NCBI RefSeq assembly: GCF_022605165.1
Contig: NC_063069.1
Coordinates: 3,968,001-4,032,000 of the forward strand
Direction: 5' to 3'
Origin: Purpureocillium takamizusanense
Lineage: Eukaryota > Ascomycota > Sordariomycetes > Hypocreales > Ophiocordycipitaceae
Length of the DNA: 64,000 nucleotides
Within the stretch, counting starts at the first letter, position 1. The number at the start of each line of letters is the position of its first letter. The notes beneath the pieces were generated by a model. The model ran no database searches. It was not told the origin of the DNA and saw only the letters and a list, made by a program, of their open reading frames with translations. Below are positions 22,352 to 32,713 of the stretch, one piece after another. The translations under genes and the position numbers were made by a program.

Positions 22352-24463
22352 TCAGATCTTGGCCTGCCCCGAGTTACCAGGGCTTTGGCGATGTTCCAGA
22401 GCAGAATTCCCCCAAACCAGTCTCATGTCCCAGCTCTGACGCTCATCACCCTCTTGGAAGTGGGCTCCTGTGCGTATACCACCGACATGTGGGAGGAGCC
22501 ACTCCCCGACACCACCCTCTCCGTTTAGAAGCCATCGACGTGCGACTTCGTTCGCTACAGCGTCGCCATCTCGCTGCGCATCTGCTGCCAATAACATGCC
22601 TATGACGATCCAAGCGAGACTGAACATGATGCGCCTGCCGTTGCCGAGTAGGTCGAGGAAGTTCCCTTTGCCGCTCGCCAAAAGGCGACGGAGGGTCTCC
22701 CACGAACCGCTCAATGCCTGACGGTGCTCTTTGTTCTCGATGCCGCCAATGACGCGTTCAAACCAGCTACTGAGAACCTCAAGATTATCGTCCTTGACCA
22801 AGTTACGTACGACCTCGCTGCTGAGAACATTTGTGGTGCCCTCCCAGATGGTGTTGACGTTGGAGTCGCGAAATGCGCGAGCAAGGTTCTCCGGCTCGTC
22901 GGGCTCGTCAATGTACCCTACACCTCCCATGGCCTCCATACACTCCTGGATACCGCTCGATGTGTTCTTTGCGATGACTGCTTTCGACGTTGCCGTCAAT
23001 GCCCTGAGCACAACGCGAGCTTCGGCACCCTCGTGGGGTATCGGCGCGTAAGACCCCATGGTATCGGAAGGTGGAAATCCATTCTCGGTGAAGCTCATGA
23101 GAGAGACGGTAAAGAAGGCAAGATGCAAAGCGCCTCTGTGCTTGAGCTCCAGATCGGCGAGTGTGCGGAGATGAAGTGGCAGCTTCCACAATGGTGTTCC
23201 CCAGGTCGTGCGGGCTCGTGCAAAGGCCTTTGCTGTGGATAGACATCGCCTCCACCCGGCGACGCTTCCCATGAAGGAGTGTGCGCGGGTGATGTTGAGG
23301 ATGTGCGAAATGGTCTTGACACCGCGATCCAGTGGTCCGACCAGATGTGCCCGCACATCTTTGAGCTCGAGTTCCGCCGTTGGAAGCTGTTTAGTTCCAA
23401 GCTTACTTTTGAGTCGGTGAATGCGGATCCCATTTGTCACAATCTTTTCGTTGCCGTCAGCGTCGACGACTCTCTTCGTCAATGGCGCAAGGAATGCACT
23501 CAGTTTCCCGCTCTTGGTCTTAGCCAACAAGACAGCAACGTCGGCGTCGGTAGCTGAGGAGAAGAACTTGAACCCAGATACGAGGTAGTCGCCTTCGTCC
23601 AGGCGTCCATGAGCGCCCTCCCGGTGGGCCAGTGGCGCGTACGCGGCCCAGGTTTCCGTGTTCTGGACATCGCTGCCGCCGGCCCGCTCTGTCATCCACT
23701 GTCCCGACGTCCAGTAGTCGGTGCGAGAGATGAGGTGGTCATACACCTCGTGGAAAGGGTGCGACGAGGGAACGGACGGGAGGAACTCGGCGAGCAGCTT
23801 CGCTGCGCCGTCGGTCATTGAAAGTGGGCAGCCCGTCAACCCGGATGAGGGACTGAAGAAGTAGTTCCTTGGCTGGCGTGTCAGAGAATGTGTGAAGAGA
23901 GAGCAAGACGCGGGCTTACTTTGCGTGTTGGACGATTCTCTTGTACTCCCTGAAGTGAGGCTCGTAGGCTGTTGCCACGATGCTGAGCCCGCCATTTATC
24001 AGTTACGCTCCCGCGAGATCCATGGTAAATGAACGGTTGACTTACCCATTCTGTACACCCCAACTGCGAAGGTTCTTCCAGCCATCGCTCGTAATCAATT
24101 TATCCACGCCGTACTTTTCTCCCCATACATTATGTGTCTTGACGTATGGTTGGCGAGCTTCCGCGTCGCAGGTCCAACTCTTCACTGGGTCTGACGTCGC
24201 CTCTTCTGCAAATTTGGCCAGCTCCGGTCTTACGGCCAAGAGAATGTCCTCTGGCAAGTACCCTGCGTGGCGAGAATTATTCCAGTCAATATGGTATCTC
24301 TTGCCAGAGAGGGGAGGATTTTTGGGGGGGACTTGATCATACAGGAAAGCAATCGTAAGAATGCAGCATCCGACGTGAGTGGATGGTCGCGATGTGGCAT
24401 GGAAAAGATAAAGCCTGTGTCTGCCGTTGCCGGCGTTGGTACTGCTGCGGTTGCATCAGCCAT
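22352..24463 (-). CDS. Acyl-CoA dehydrogenase, AidB-like (4 exons)
   Basis: Exons 24463-24343, 24262-24046, 23982-23920 and 23867-22352 join to 638 residues. The protein is a FAD flavoenzyme of the acyl-CoA dehydrogenase superfamily. It shows YFFSPSSGLTGCPLSMTDGAAKLL, then WMTERAGGSDVQNTET (FAD and substrate binding), YLVSGFKFFSSATDADV, and in the helical domain RAHSFMGSVAGWRRCLS, MEAMGGVGYID and NTIWEGTTNVLSSEVVR. The N-terminal extension and the TERxGGSDVxxTET pattern are those of the AidB/ACAD11-like branch, which in fungi may act on branched or unusual acyl-CoAs or in alkylation response. The last acceptor is AAG. There is no PTS1: the C-terminus is GNSGQAKI. It is divergent from the crotonase-fold gene at 24939, and the shared 475-bp promoter suggests joint regulation. 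Confidence 0.88.
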
Positions 24464-24938
24464 TGTGACTGTATAATAAAGAAGGCTACTAATGATGCCA
24501 AGTGTTCGATTGGTATGTCAACTGTGCAGTGTGGCATTCACTTATCACGGGGGCTTCATTAAGAGCCAGAGAACAAACAGTTGATGGCGGCCGGCTTCAT
24601 ATGGGGCCTACGAGAACCGTCATCACAGGCCACGCTTGGGCGGGTCCTAGGGCCCTGTAACGGCACCGGTGGCAGTGCCGTCGGTAAAACGCCCCTGTTG
24701 ATGCGGGGAAGCCGTTAAGATGCGACTCCGGGGAAGGAGGACATGCCGACGGCCCGCTGATCAGCACTGAGACCGAGGCAACTTGCCGTCAAGCCACCAA
24801 GCATCTGTCGGCACTCGGCTGCAGAATACGTGAAAAGGTGATTACTCTAGCAACCAGAGTTTAGTATTGCATTCGCACAAGCGTCTTTTCGCACTTTAGC
24901 GCCAGGCGACCGCCGCGAACAACAAAGTTCTTAGCAGC
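24464..24938. promoter_or_regulatory. Shared divergent promoter of the acyl-CoA dehydrogenase and enoyl-CoA hydratase-like genes
   Basis: 475 bp separate the two start codons. A CCGAGG hexamer (24773-24778) is the reverse complement of CCTCGG, the core bound by the fatty-acid regulators FarA and FarB in Aspergillus. A GC-rich block with inverted elements (gtgccgtcggtaaaacg, ctccgggg) lies at about 24670-24735. A single hexamer can occur by chance, so its role is an inference. Confidence 0.4.
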
Positions 24939-25844
24939 ATGACTTTCAACATGGACATGGACCCAAATACGTTCAAGGCGGTGCAGTTTCAGACGTCCAC
25001 CGATGGCAAGGTCGCGTACATCACCCTGAACCGACCGAGGCACCACAATGCCATCGATCAACACATGCCACTCGAAATCCGTGCTGCTGTTCGGATAGCA
25101 AATGCAGACCCACGCATTCACTGCATCGTACTCAAGGGCAGCGGGCGTGGCTTCTGTGGTGGTTATGACCTCAACATCTACGCCGCAAGCGCTCAGCGCG
25201 GAGAGACCGAAGGCAGTCAAGACCTTACCCGAGGCTATGAGCCCTTCCAGGATTACCTGCTGATGAAGGAGTGCACCAACTGCTACACCGAACTCTTTCG
25301 AAGTCACAAGCCGACTATTGCGCAAGTACATGGAGCAGCCGTCGCTGGTGGAAGCGACATTGCGCTCTGTTGCGATCTCGTCGTCATGGCAGAGGACGCG
25401 CGCATTGGATACCCGCCGAGCCGAGTCTGGGGCTGCCCGACAACTGCAATGTGGGCATACAGAGTCGGAGCGGAAAAGGCGAAAAGAATGCTGTTCACGG
25501 GTGATCTCATCAATGGCGAGGAGGCGGCAGCCATGGGCCTCGTACTCAAAGCGGTGCCGGCGTCACAGCTGGACGACACGGTCAACCTGCTTGTCGAGAG
25601 GATAAAGAGCGTCCCAATCAATCAGCTTTGGATGCAGAAGCAGGTCATAAACAACACCATGGAGGGCTCAATGGAGTCTAGCCAAAGGCTGGCAACGGTC
25701 TTTGATGGTATTACGAGGAATTCGCCAGAAGGGGTCGCGTTTCAGCAGCTGGCAAGCCGAGAGGGCTTCAAGACGGCAGTGTCATCAAGGGATGACCCTG
25801 GCAGAACGGAACGGTACAGGAAGCTCTGGAAAAGTGTTCTCTAG
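24939..25844 (+). CDS. Enoyl-CoA hydratase/isomerase (crotonase-fold) protein with unusual active site
   Basis: Intronless, 301 residues. Crotonase-fold markers in order: YITLNRPRHHNAIDQ, the oxyanion-hole segment GSGRGFCGGYDL, GAAVAGGSDIALCCDLVVMAEDARIGYPPSRVWGCPTTAMW, and AKRMLFTGDLINGEEAAAMGLV. In classical hydratases two glutamates act as acid and base. Here the first is Asp (GGSDIAL) and the second falls on Pro (YPPSR). The GYPPSRVWGCPTT signature defines a sub-branch found in actinobacteria and fungi, so the chemistry may not be simple hydration. No PTS1 (ends KSVL) and no clear mitochondrial leader. An ATG is present at 24939 and again at 24951 and 24957. Divergent from an acyl-CoA dehydrogenase, which suggests both act in one acyl-CoA degradation pathway. 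Confidence 0.88.
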   Translation: MTFNMDMDPNTFKAVQFQTSTDGKVAYITLNRPRHHNAIDQHMPLEIRAAVRIANADPRIHCIVLKGSGRGFCGGYDLNIYAASAQRGETEGSQDLTRGYEPFQDYLLMKECTNCYTELFRSHKPTIAQVHGAAVAGGSDIALCCDLVVMAEDARIGYPPSRVWGCPTTAMWAYRVGAEKAKRMLFTGDLINGEEAAAMGLVLKAVPASQLDDTVNLLVERIKSVPINQLWMQKQVINNTMEGSMESSQRLATVFDGITRNSPEGVAFQQLASREGFKTAVSSRDDPGRTERYRKLWKSVL

Positions 25845-25961
25845 TCTGGTGTCACTTGTTCTCCAGTTCATCAACCCTTCTTAATGTTCATTTAAATCAA
25901 GCTAATAAATCAAGCTACCATCAGTCTCTCTGCCACCAAATCAACAGTGACACATCAGCCG

Positions 25962-27678
25962 CTAGCAGTCCCAGTCGTACAAGTTGCCCATCGCGAGATT
26001 TGGCCCAATCTTATTGTTGTAGCCTAGTCGGATGAGTGTCGTCTCATTGGGATTGTACCGTGGCCATTGATAGCGTTCAAGGCCATGGACGGGATCTTTT
26101 GCAAACGCCGCCCATGTCTCTCGCAGGTATTTGCCGAGGGCGATCTCCTCATCTGTGCTTTGTACCCTGTCTTGGAGTGCGGTATTGAACATTGGTCGCA
26201 CCTCAGCTTCGTGGTACGCGCCGCTCGGTGGGTTCTTTGACAGCTCCATGTTTGGGAAGACGCCGTGATACCGGTATCTCCAGGTAGGATTTCCGTGCTT
26301 TAGCGACCGGTCAGCACGCCTGGCTGCTGGGCACTCAAACATCCGCCGGCTATCCTGCTTCCAATAGCCTGGCGGCACTGGTGCATCGGTGAAGAGCTCA
26401 AACAGCCCGCCCTCAAAGTCGGTGTTTCCAATCAGCATGGGCAGACGGGCTGGCATGCGCCTGCTCAAATCCTCAAACACAGTCTTATTGTCCATGGTTG
26501 GGCAGTACGGCATCGTGACGGGACTGTTGACGGTGGCCACGAGTACTTTGGCGAGGGCATCAGCAGGCTTGCGCAACATGCACTCCTGCACCTGCCGAGC
26601 GGGCGTGCTTTGATCCCCGCAGCCAACGGCACGGGAAGCATTGAACCAGAGCTCAGCGGCCTCTGATGTTGTTCGTGTGCCAATACCTTGACTGGTTCCG
26701 GATTGTGCAATGACGCCATGCACGATGGGATCGTCTGGCCAAGCGTACGTGTAATCGTCGATTGAGACGCCTCCGGCGGACTGGCCAAACAGCGTGATGC
26801 GGGTGGGATCACCCCCAAAGCTTGCGATATTGTCGCGAACCCATTCTACGGCAAGACGCTGGTCTAGGAGGCCCAGATTTTGATCCCCGAGCGGGTTTCC
26901 AGGGTACCCGAAGATGCTCAATCGGTAACTGGGATCATGTCATTAATCGCCCCGCCGCGGATGCAGAAGGCCGCGCGAAGTTTACAAGGACTAACTTGAT
27001 GGTCACTAGGACGACGTCTTCCTGGTCTGCAAAGAACTGACCATTGTAGGAAGGGATTGCCGATGATCCTACAAAAGTCCATCGAGTCAACTTAAAAGCA
27101 CGTGGAGGTTATAGGTGCAAGACATCGCTGGTGACTGACCAACGACAAAGCTGCCACCGTGAAGCCAGACGAGTACAGCCTTGCGCTTCTCTCCCCTCTG
27201 AGGCTTGGTCCATACGTTGAGCGTAAGGCAGTCCTCGCTGCGGCGCAATCCAGGGTTTGTAATCTCCGTGAGAAACTCGATGCCGACATCGGTGATGTTG
27301 TATTTCGCAATCAAGCGCTCCGACACGACTGCGTCATTCGAGGTGATGTTTGAGGTCATGCACGAGAAGCCCTACTACCAGAGTCAGCCTCTTTCCCATC
27401 GCCAACGGCAATTTTTGACTTGCAAACTTGTCGCCGCGGACTCTGAGCTTTTTGTGGAGTCGTTGAGGAGGTTGGAAGCGAAGGGGTCCAACAGGTGGCT
27501 CGGCATATGGGATGCCGAGATACTCCGACACACCTGTCGCGTTGGAAGCAGCATGCCCATATACATGGCCGCTGGTTGTATGGACTGTTTGGCCAACTTT
27601 CCATCGCCCATGAAGTCCGGGTGTAGTAGTGGCAGATGCTGCTGCCAGCAACAAGTTAATAATGTTGAGCGGTCTCAT
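25962..27678 (-). CDS. Secreted type-B carboxylesterase/lipase (4 exons)
   Basis: Exons 27678-27442, 27371-27140, 27068-26996 and 26928-25962 give 502 residues. The first donor (GTCCGC) is weak and that junction is the least certain. MRPLNIINLLLAAASATTTP is a signal peptide. The mature enzyme shows YLGIPYAEPPVGPLRFQPPQ, SEDCLTLNVW, VWLHGGSFVVG, the nucleophile elbow TLFGQSAGGVS, an acid in NTDFEGGLF and a catalytic His in YRYHGVFPNME. This is the carboxylesterase/cholinesterase alpha/beta hydrolase family, acting on ester bonds outside the cell. Cysteines that pair in this family (SEDC, GCGD, ECML) are present. It is encoded tail to tail with the crotonase-fold gene, 117 bp away. Substrate is unknown. 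Confidence 0.88.
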
Positions 27679-28956
27679 CTTCAGGAGGTACCTGCAAGCT
27701 GCGGATGAATGGACCTTAGTCGAGTGTATTTGTCGCTTCCAACGGGCACAGCAGCCATGATGCCATGGGGCGACAACCATGCGCCAAAGTACATGATTTT
27801 ATGTTTGTTCTTATGCCCATAATCATTTTCGGGTCTGGCGCAGGTGACGCTCAACCAGGTCCGGTCGGATTGATGCCCTCCAAGTCTTGCGCAATCTGAA
27901 CACAAAATTACACTGCCAAACAAGGCAGTCCATCGGACTTGACGTGTATGAATCTGTCTCTTTGGAGGTCGCAGGTCGTTTTTCAGCGCCAGGTTGGAGC
28001 GGGCTGACGAAAGCTTACCCTTGGCAGACGCGTGAACTCGCAATGTGCTCGCATTCGATCCGACGAGCTTGGTGGCGTTCGTCACCAGTCACAGTGCTAC
28101 TCAAACTCTCATTCCTTCCTGGGGTCAGCAAGCTCCAACGCCGAAAAATGCCCGGCAATGCAATTATCTCACTTTTTTTATCTCATATTGACAGAGAGAA
28201 ATGAACTCGTGTTGACTTGGTTGAGATGTGCACTCATGAAACATCCGTCTGAACATACCAACTTGAGAGATGCGACAACCTACATGTAATGCATATTCGA
28301 CGGAGGGCATCAGACGGAGTGACCCAAGCAATCGTCCACCAAGTCTTTCCGTGTATTTTTCTGTCGTGCACAACTTCGCGGATGCCCTCTAGTATTCTTG
28401 CCGTCCGCGCTCGCCAGGAACTTAAGCTGAGTGTCTGAAAACTGGATTTGGGGGTTTTGACACATGTGTCCTAATAGTCGCCCGTAACGTCGGTGTTCAG
28501 CCTCAAGTCTCATTCGGCTCGCACGAGTAAAACACCCCGCCAACGTCAGATGGAGCAGCTTACAGCAACAAAGAATCAGACATCTGGTCTTAATCTTGCC
28601 GAAGATCAGGCCAAGGCACCGACTTTGTGATGTAACGAATGTGGCAGCGAGATGTCCCAACATCTTCACCCCCCACCGCTTCGTCGGATGAACGTAACCT
28701 GTCGCCACAAGATATTTGATGACGGTTCTGGCCCTATACGTAGTCTTGCGATTAATTTAGATCACACAATCGCACAAGCAGTTAAACGGCAGCCAAGTAG
28801 ACAGTGATTCAGCTAATTGAGCGAGACGCTCCCCCGTTAGATTGAGTTGACCCCCAAGATCCTCCACCTGACCAGCCACGCTACAGTGACGCTCAGCGGG
28901 AGCATATACGTCAAGCACAGGCGAAAAGGGCTCCCTTGAAGTGTTGACTTTTCACA
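27679..28956. other. 1.3-kb stretch without a convincing gene
   Basis: Only short or signature-free frames (the longest 134 codons near 27681-28085 and 132 codons at 28310-28708, both minus). The promoter of the carboxylesterase must lie here. No repeats seen. Confidence 0.4.
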
Positions 28957-29208
28957 TTACCCGGTTTTTCGATTACCACGGCGGTTTCCCTCGCCCGGAC
29001 AGCAGGCGTGGCACCTCCATTTCGGTACCTCGATCGGAGGCTTGTCCTCCTGTCTAGTGCCCTTTGGGCACCGAACTTCCTTGGTGCCGGCTGGTGCCAT
29101 AATTAGCGCATCTTCGTACATTCGGCACCGATCAGGCTGAGAAGTGATTATCAACCTTACTGTGCAACATTTTTTGCACTTCTGGAAATGTCGAGTAACC
29201 AAGCACAT
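28957..29208 (-). CDS. Cysteine-patterned mini-protein, copy 1
   Basis: An 83-codon frame with nine cysteines: MC at the start, then KCKKCC, DRC, VRC and RCHACC near the end. The spacing C-x8-C-x2-C-C, one central Cys, another Cys, then C-x2-C near the end is shared with the frame at 29560-29784, which starts with the same MC and has the same order. There is no signal peptide, so the cysteines probably bind zinc inside the cell rather than form disulfides. The C-terminus is basic (NRRGNRKTG). Short fungal proteins with this kind of Cys layout are common and uncharacterised. Frame reality is supported by the resemblance to the neighbouring copy, not by a named domain. Confidence 0.5.
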   Translation of the reverse strand: MCLVTRHFQKCKKCCTVRLIITSQPDRCRMYEDALIMAPAGTKEVRCPKGTRQEDKPPIEVPKWRCHACCPGEGNRRGNRKTG

Positions 29209-29559
29209 GGTGAAAGTAGTTGCGATTCTTGTTGCAGTTCCGAAGTTTTTCCAAGTTCAGCGATGAGTGTGGCGTATTTGGACATTCCTGGCGTGGGGAT
29301 ATATAGATGGCTGATGCTGTTTTCAAGTCCAAGAGATGCAAGGTCGGACCTGCTTTAACGAGCGATGGTTTGTTATAGCACACGAATACTTGGCACTAAA
29401 TCACTTCGTTGTCGTACAAAAGAGTACTTTGATTCATATAATTAAAATCTGTCCAAAACAGTTCGCCATGTTGTTCAAACGAGTCAAGCACGGTCCAGCC
29501 AGTGTTCAGCCATACTTGCGACGAACATGACAATCATTGGACAAAGCCAGCGCGCCGCA
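29209..29559. other. Spacer between the two mini-protein genes
   Basis: 351 bp, AT-richer than the flanks. It should hold the promoter of copy 1 and the terminator of copy 2. No further structure seen. Confidence 0.35.
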
Positions 29560-29784
29560 TCATCGGAGGCCCTTCGCCTTCCTCCTTTGAGAGCACGGCT
29601 TACAATCGTTGAGAATGAGCTCATGCTGTTCTTTCCTTCGCAGTCCCATCTTGCACTCGCCGATGGGAGACGGCACCTTCCTTTGATCACGCACTTCCTT
29701 ACACTCCACAGGAGGCTCCGTACGGATGTACCTCTTTTCCTGGCACCTAATACACTTTGTGTACAGGTCGTACTGGTAGCACAT
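29560..29784 (-). CDS. Cysteine-patterned mini-protein, copy 2
   Basis: A 74-codon frame starting MCYQYDLYTKCIRCQEK, followed by VECKE, GECKMG and DCKPCSQRRKAKG. Seven cysteines are laid out as in the 28957-29208 frame: C2, C11 and C14 (KCIRC), one central Cys, one in a GEC motif, then a CxxC pair before a basic tail. No signal peptide. The paired CxxC-type motifs suggest one zinc ion held by four ligands, with extra cysteines. It lies upstream of copy 1 on the same strand; the two probably arose by tandem duplication and have since diverged strongly. I cannot assign a function. Confidence 0.5.
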   Translation of the reverse strand: MCYQYDLYTKCIRCQEKRYIRTEPPVECKEVRDQRKVPSPIGECKMGLRRKEQHELILNDCKPCSQRRKAKGLR

Positions 29785-30512
29785 AACTGCGATTGCTTTT
29801 TGAACTTGGCTCAGCTGGGCTGTCGATCGTGGATCGTTGGGTTACGGGTAAGGTGTTGTTCGTTCAAAGCTGCTTGAGAGGACTGGATTGGTTTTCAACG
29901 GGGAGAGATTTGGAGCAAGGCCTTAATCTAGAGGGCAATTTATACTCAAGCTTTCATGTCTCTGTGTTGAGGAAACAGTTGCTTGTCATACCCCATGATG
30001 GACGGACATTCAAGTTCTGATCAGTGTTGAGAGGCCAATCTGATTCACCAGAGTGCGGCTGGTCGAGTGGTGCCTTGCATTGACCAGACCGCGATGCACC
30101 TCGATGCTCTATCTACATAGGATCAAACATCTGACTGCCCACAAACAAGCATCAACACGGCTTCACTCTATGCTGATGCATAATTTCTGCCCAAGGGTCC
30201 AGCCCTTGCGACTTTGCTACACAGCGTCACGATAGTCAAGGATGTGGGCATCATGACCAATAACTCCAAGCGAGGATATCCCTCCGTAGTTCATTGCTAG
30301 TGCAAGTCCCTGCTGTCCAAGTGGTATCGCTTCAGGCTTACTCCGATCCACACAACAGGTCTACACGCAAGTGTGTGTGGGTTCCAAGTTAGTTCAATTG
30401 CCGCCAGGCGCTCCTCCAACAGGGACCACTTCATAACTTAGTTCACATTCCCACGCGATGGACAGCGCATCTGCGTCACTGCAATCACTCACGTCAACCC
30501 GTCCATGATACA
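29785..30512. other. Intergenic stretch
   Basis: 728 bp between the minus-strand mini-protein and the plus-strand regulator, so it should contain divergent promoters for both. No exon, repeat or RNA gene recognised. Confidence 0.4.
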
Positions 30513-32640
30513 ATGCGCAAGTACATGAGCAAGCGACAACGCCCATGCGATTTTTGCCGTGCCCGTAAGACTGCATGTCGTATCGAGGGCTCGCCGCCAT
30601 GCCGCACATGCCACTTGCATAACCACGAGTGCACCTTTATCGAGTTGACGCGTCCCCGCAAGAAGCCTTTGCTCGAACAGGGACAGCCGGCATCGGACGG
30701 CGTGGATGGAGCGTCCACGGCAGCGATGGTAACCACAACGGCACCGTCTACAGTACCGGTCCTACTACTCCCACGGCCTGACGACGTTGGGTCTTTGCGT
30801 CCCACATCGCCGAGAGATGCTTTTATGATGCCGACAGTCCCGCTGGACGTGGTGGCCGCCGAGAGCGACTCGCCGTTCCCCAGCATGAGCCTGCAGTTCC
30901 TGCAAGACTTGGGCATGGACTCCAGCGACTACCACTTCATGTTTCGCACGCCGCGCAGCCCGGCATCCAATGTTTCTGTCGTGGGCGATGGCACGTCCCG
31001 GATCGCGAACGCAGAGTCGGTACAAGGTCATGCGCCGACGACCGTCTCCCACCCCCTCTTGGATGGGCATACGGACACGAGACCGGAGGCTCTTGGATCA
31101 ACGGGAGATATGGATCCATATATTCTGCGAAAGTATCGGACTGATGACCACGGGACTTTCAAGTTCAAGCAACTCGCCATTTGCTTGGCGCAGGACGAGC
31201 CGTTCCCTGTGCAGTTCCTCCTCTCACAGCCGTTACTCTTTGGCAAGTCTCAGGAGCAGGCTGGCCACGCCACCCCCGGTGAAGCATATTTGAAGACACA
31301 ATTGGAGCAACTAGTTCCAGCCGAGATGGGAAACCGACTTATCTCACTATGGTTCAAGTTTGCCGCGGCTCAGTACCCTATCTTCTCATCCGCTGCTATA
31401 CCGAATCCCAACAAAAGCTCAGCTCACCTTCTCGCCGCTGTGTACGGCATTGCCGTCCCCTTCGCGATGCATGACGACAAGCTTTGTATTGATCTCGCAT
31501 ACGAAGCTTTCCCTTACTCCACTTTGGCGCAAGTACTGAACAGGTCGCTGGCAACAGACCTCCATTCGCCGAGCCTCGAAACGGTGCAGACGTTGTTGCT
31601 GCTGGTGCTGAGACCATCACCAAGCCCTCTAGTCTCTGATGCGTCGCATCGGTGGAACCTCATGGGAAGTCTCGTTTCTGCCGCTGTCAATGTCGGACTG
31701 CACTTGAATCCTGCAACTTGGGCGCTGCCGGGAACATACGTGGCCCTGAGACGACGGCTGTCGTTCCTCATCTACTCGACCGACCGGCTGCTCGCTGCCA
31801 GCTTGGGCAAGCCTCCACTAATTGACAGGGACAACTGGCTTGTTACTTCATTATTGCATTCTGATCGACTAGACAGCAATGTGCCTGATGCAGATTGGCA
31901 ATGCCTGTGCAAATTAGCTGTGGTAGCTGCGCTGGTCGATGAGGCTTTGGCAAAGCTATAGTGAGTGCTCGCCAATTCGCACAAACTGGATGCTCCCGTT
32001 GACCAAACTATCGTCTAGTTCCTTACGAATATTGCAATCGGCGTCCCAGAAACCAGAGCTAAGCGACATGGCCATGTCACTGGCACGCAATCTGCATGAG
32101 TCCGTCCATCACGACGACCATCCGTATGCAACTAATCAATCACACCAGCGACCAATGCACCTGTCGCTGGCGATTTGCGATCTAGCCTACCATTATACAT
32201 ATCTCCTTCTGCATCGCGCGGCAATGCGGACGTTTCACCATCTCGAGAACCTGGACGGCTCTCCCCATCTTGCTGCACAAGCTCAGATCGTGCGACAAAG
32301 CACGAGAGACTGCACCGAGGGCTTTCATGCCTTCATCAAGAACCTGAAAGCAGAGGATGTAAACGGCGTTTGGCCGCCGTGGGCGCAGGCTGCGATCTCA
32401 TCTCTATGCTTCACGCAGCTAACAATGGTTGCTTCAGCACCCACGCATGACGAGGCTCTCGACTGGATCAAGCGACTGCAGATGACGCGGACAGAGCTGC
32501 GACTCAAAGCAAAGTCATTTCCCATCCTCCGTCTCGGCCTACTTCGGATTGACTCGATCTTTTGGCGCGGCGTTGACAACGTCCTTCACCTGCAACCACA
32601 TGTTTCTCAAGCATTTACTTCGTTTGAAGCCATCACATGA
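30513..32640 (+). CDS. Zn(II)2Cys6 transcription factor (2 exons)
   Basis: Exons 30513-31960 and 32019-32640 give 689 residues. The binuclear zinc cluster is at the N-terminus: Cys12, 15, 22, 30, 33 and 40 (CDFCRARKTACR, CRTCHLHNHEC), the DNA-contacting basic loop being RARKTA. A long Ser/Thr/Pro-rich linker follows. The middle homology region of fungal-specific regulators starts near residue 260 (LISLWFKFAAAQYPIFSS) and continues through LLAAVYGIAVPFA, RRRLSFLIYSTDRLLAASLGKPP and later DLAYHYTYLLLHRAAMR. The domain order resembles regulators of amino-acid or nitrogen-source catabolism. The next gene, a D-amino-acid oxidase, starts 1.4 kb away and converges on it. A nearby target role for the oxidase, hydrolase and transporter is an inference from position only. 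Confidence 0.9.
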
Positions 32641-32713
32641 TCAAGAACGCCTGATGCAGCGGCTGTAGCCGATATCTTTCCGTTTACAATATTCCGCTCA
32701 GGGCCTCTGCGAC

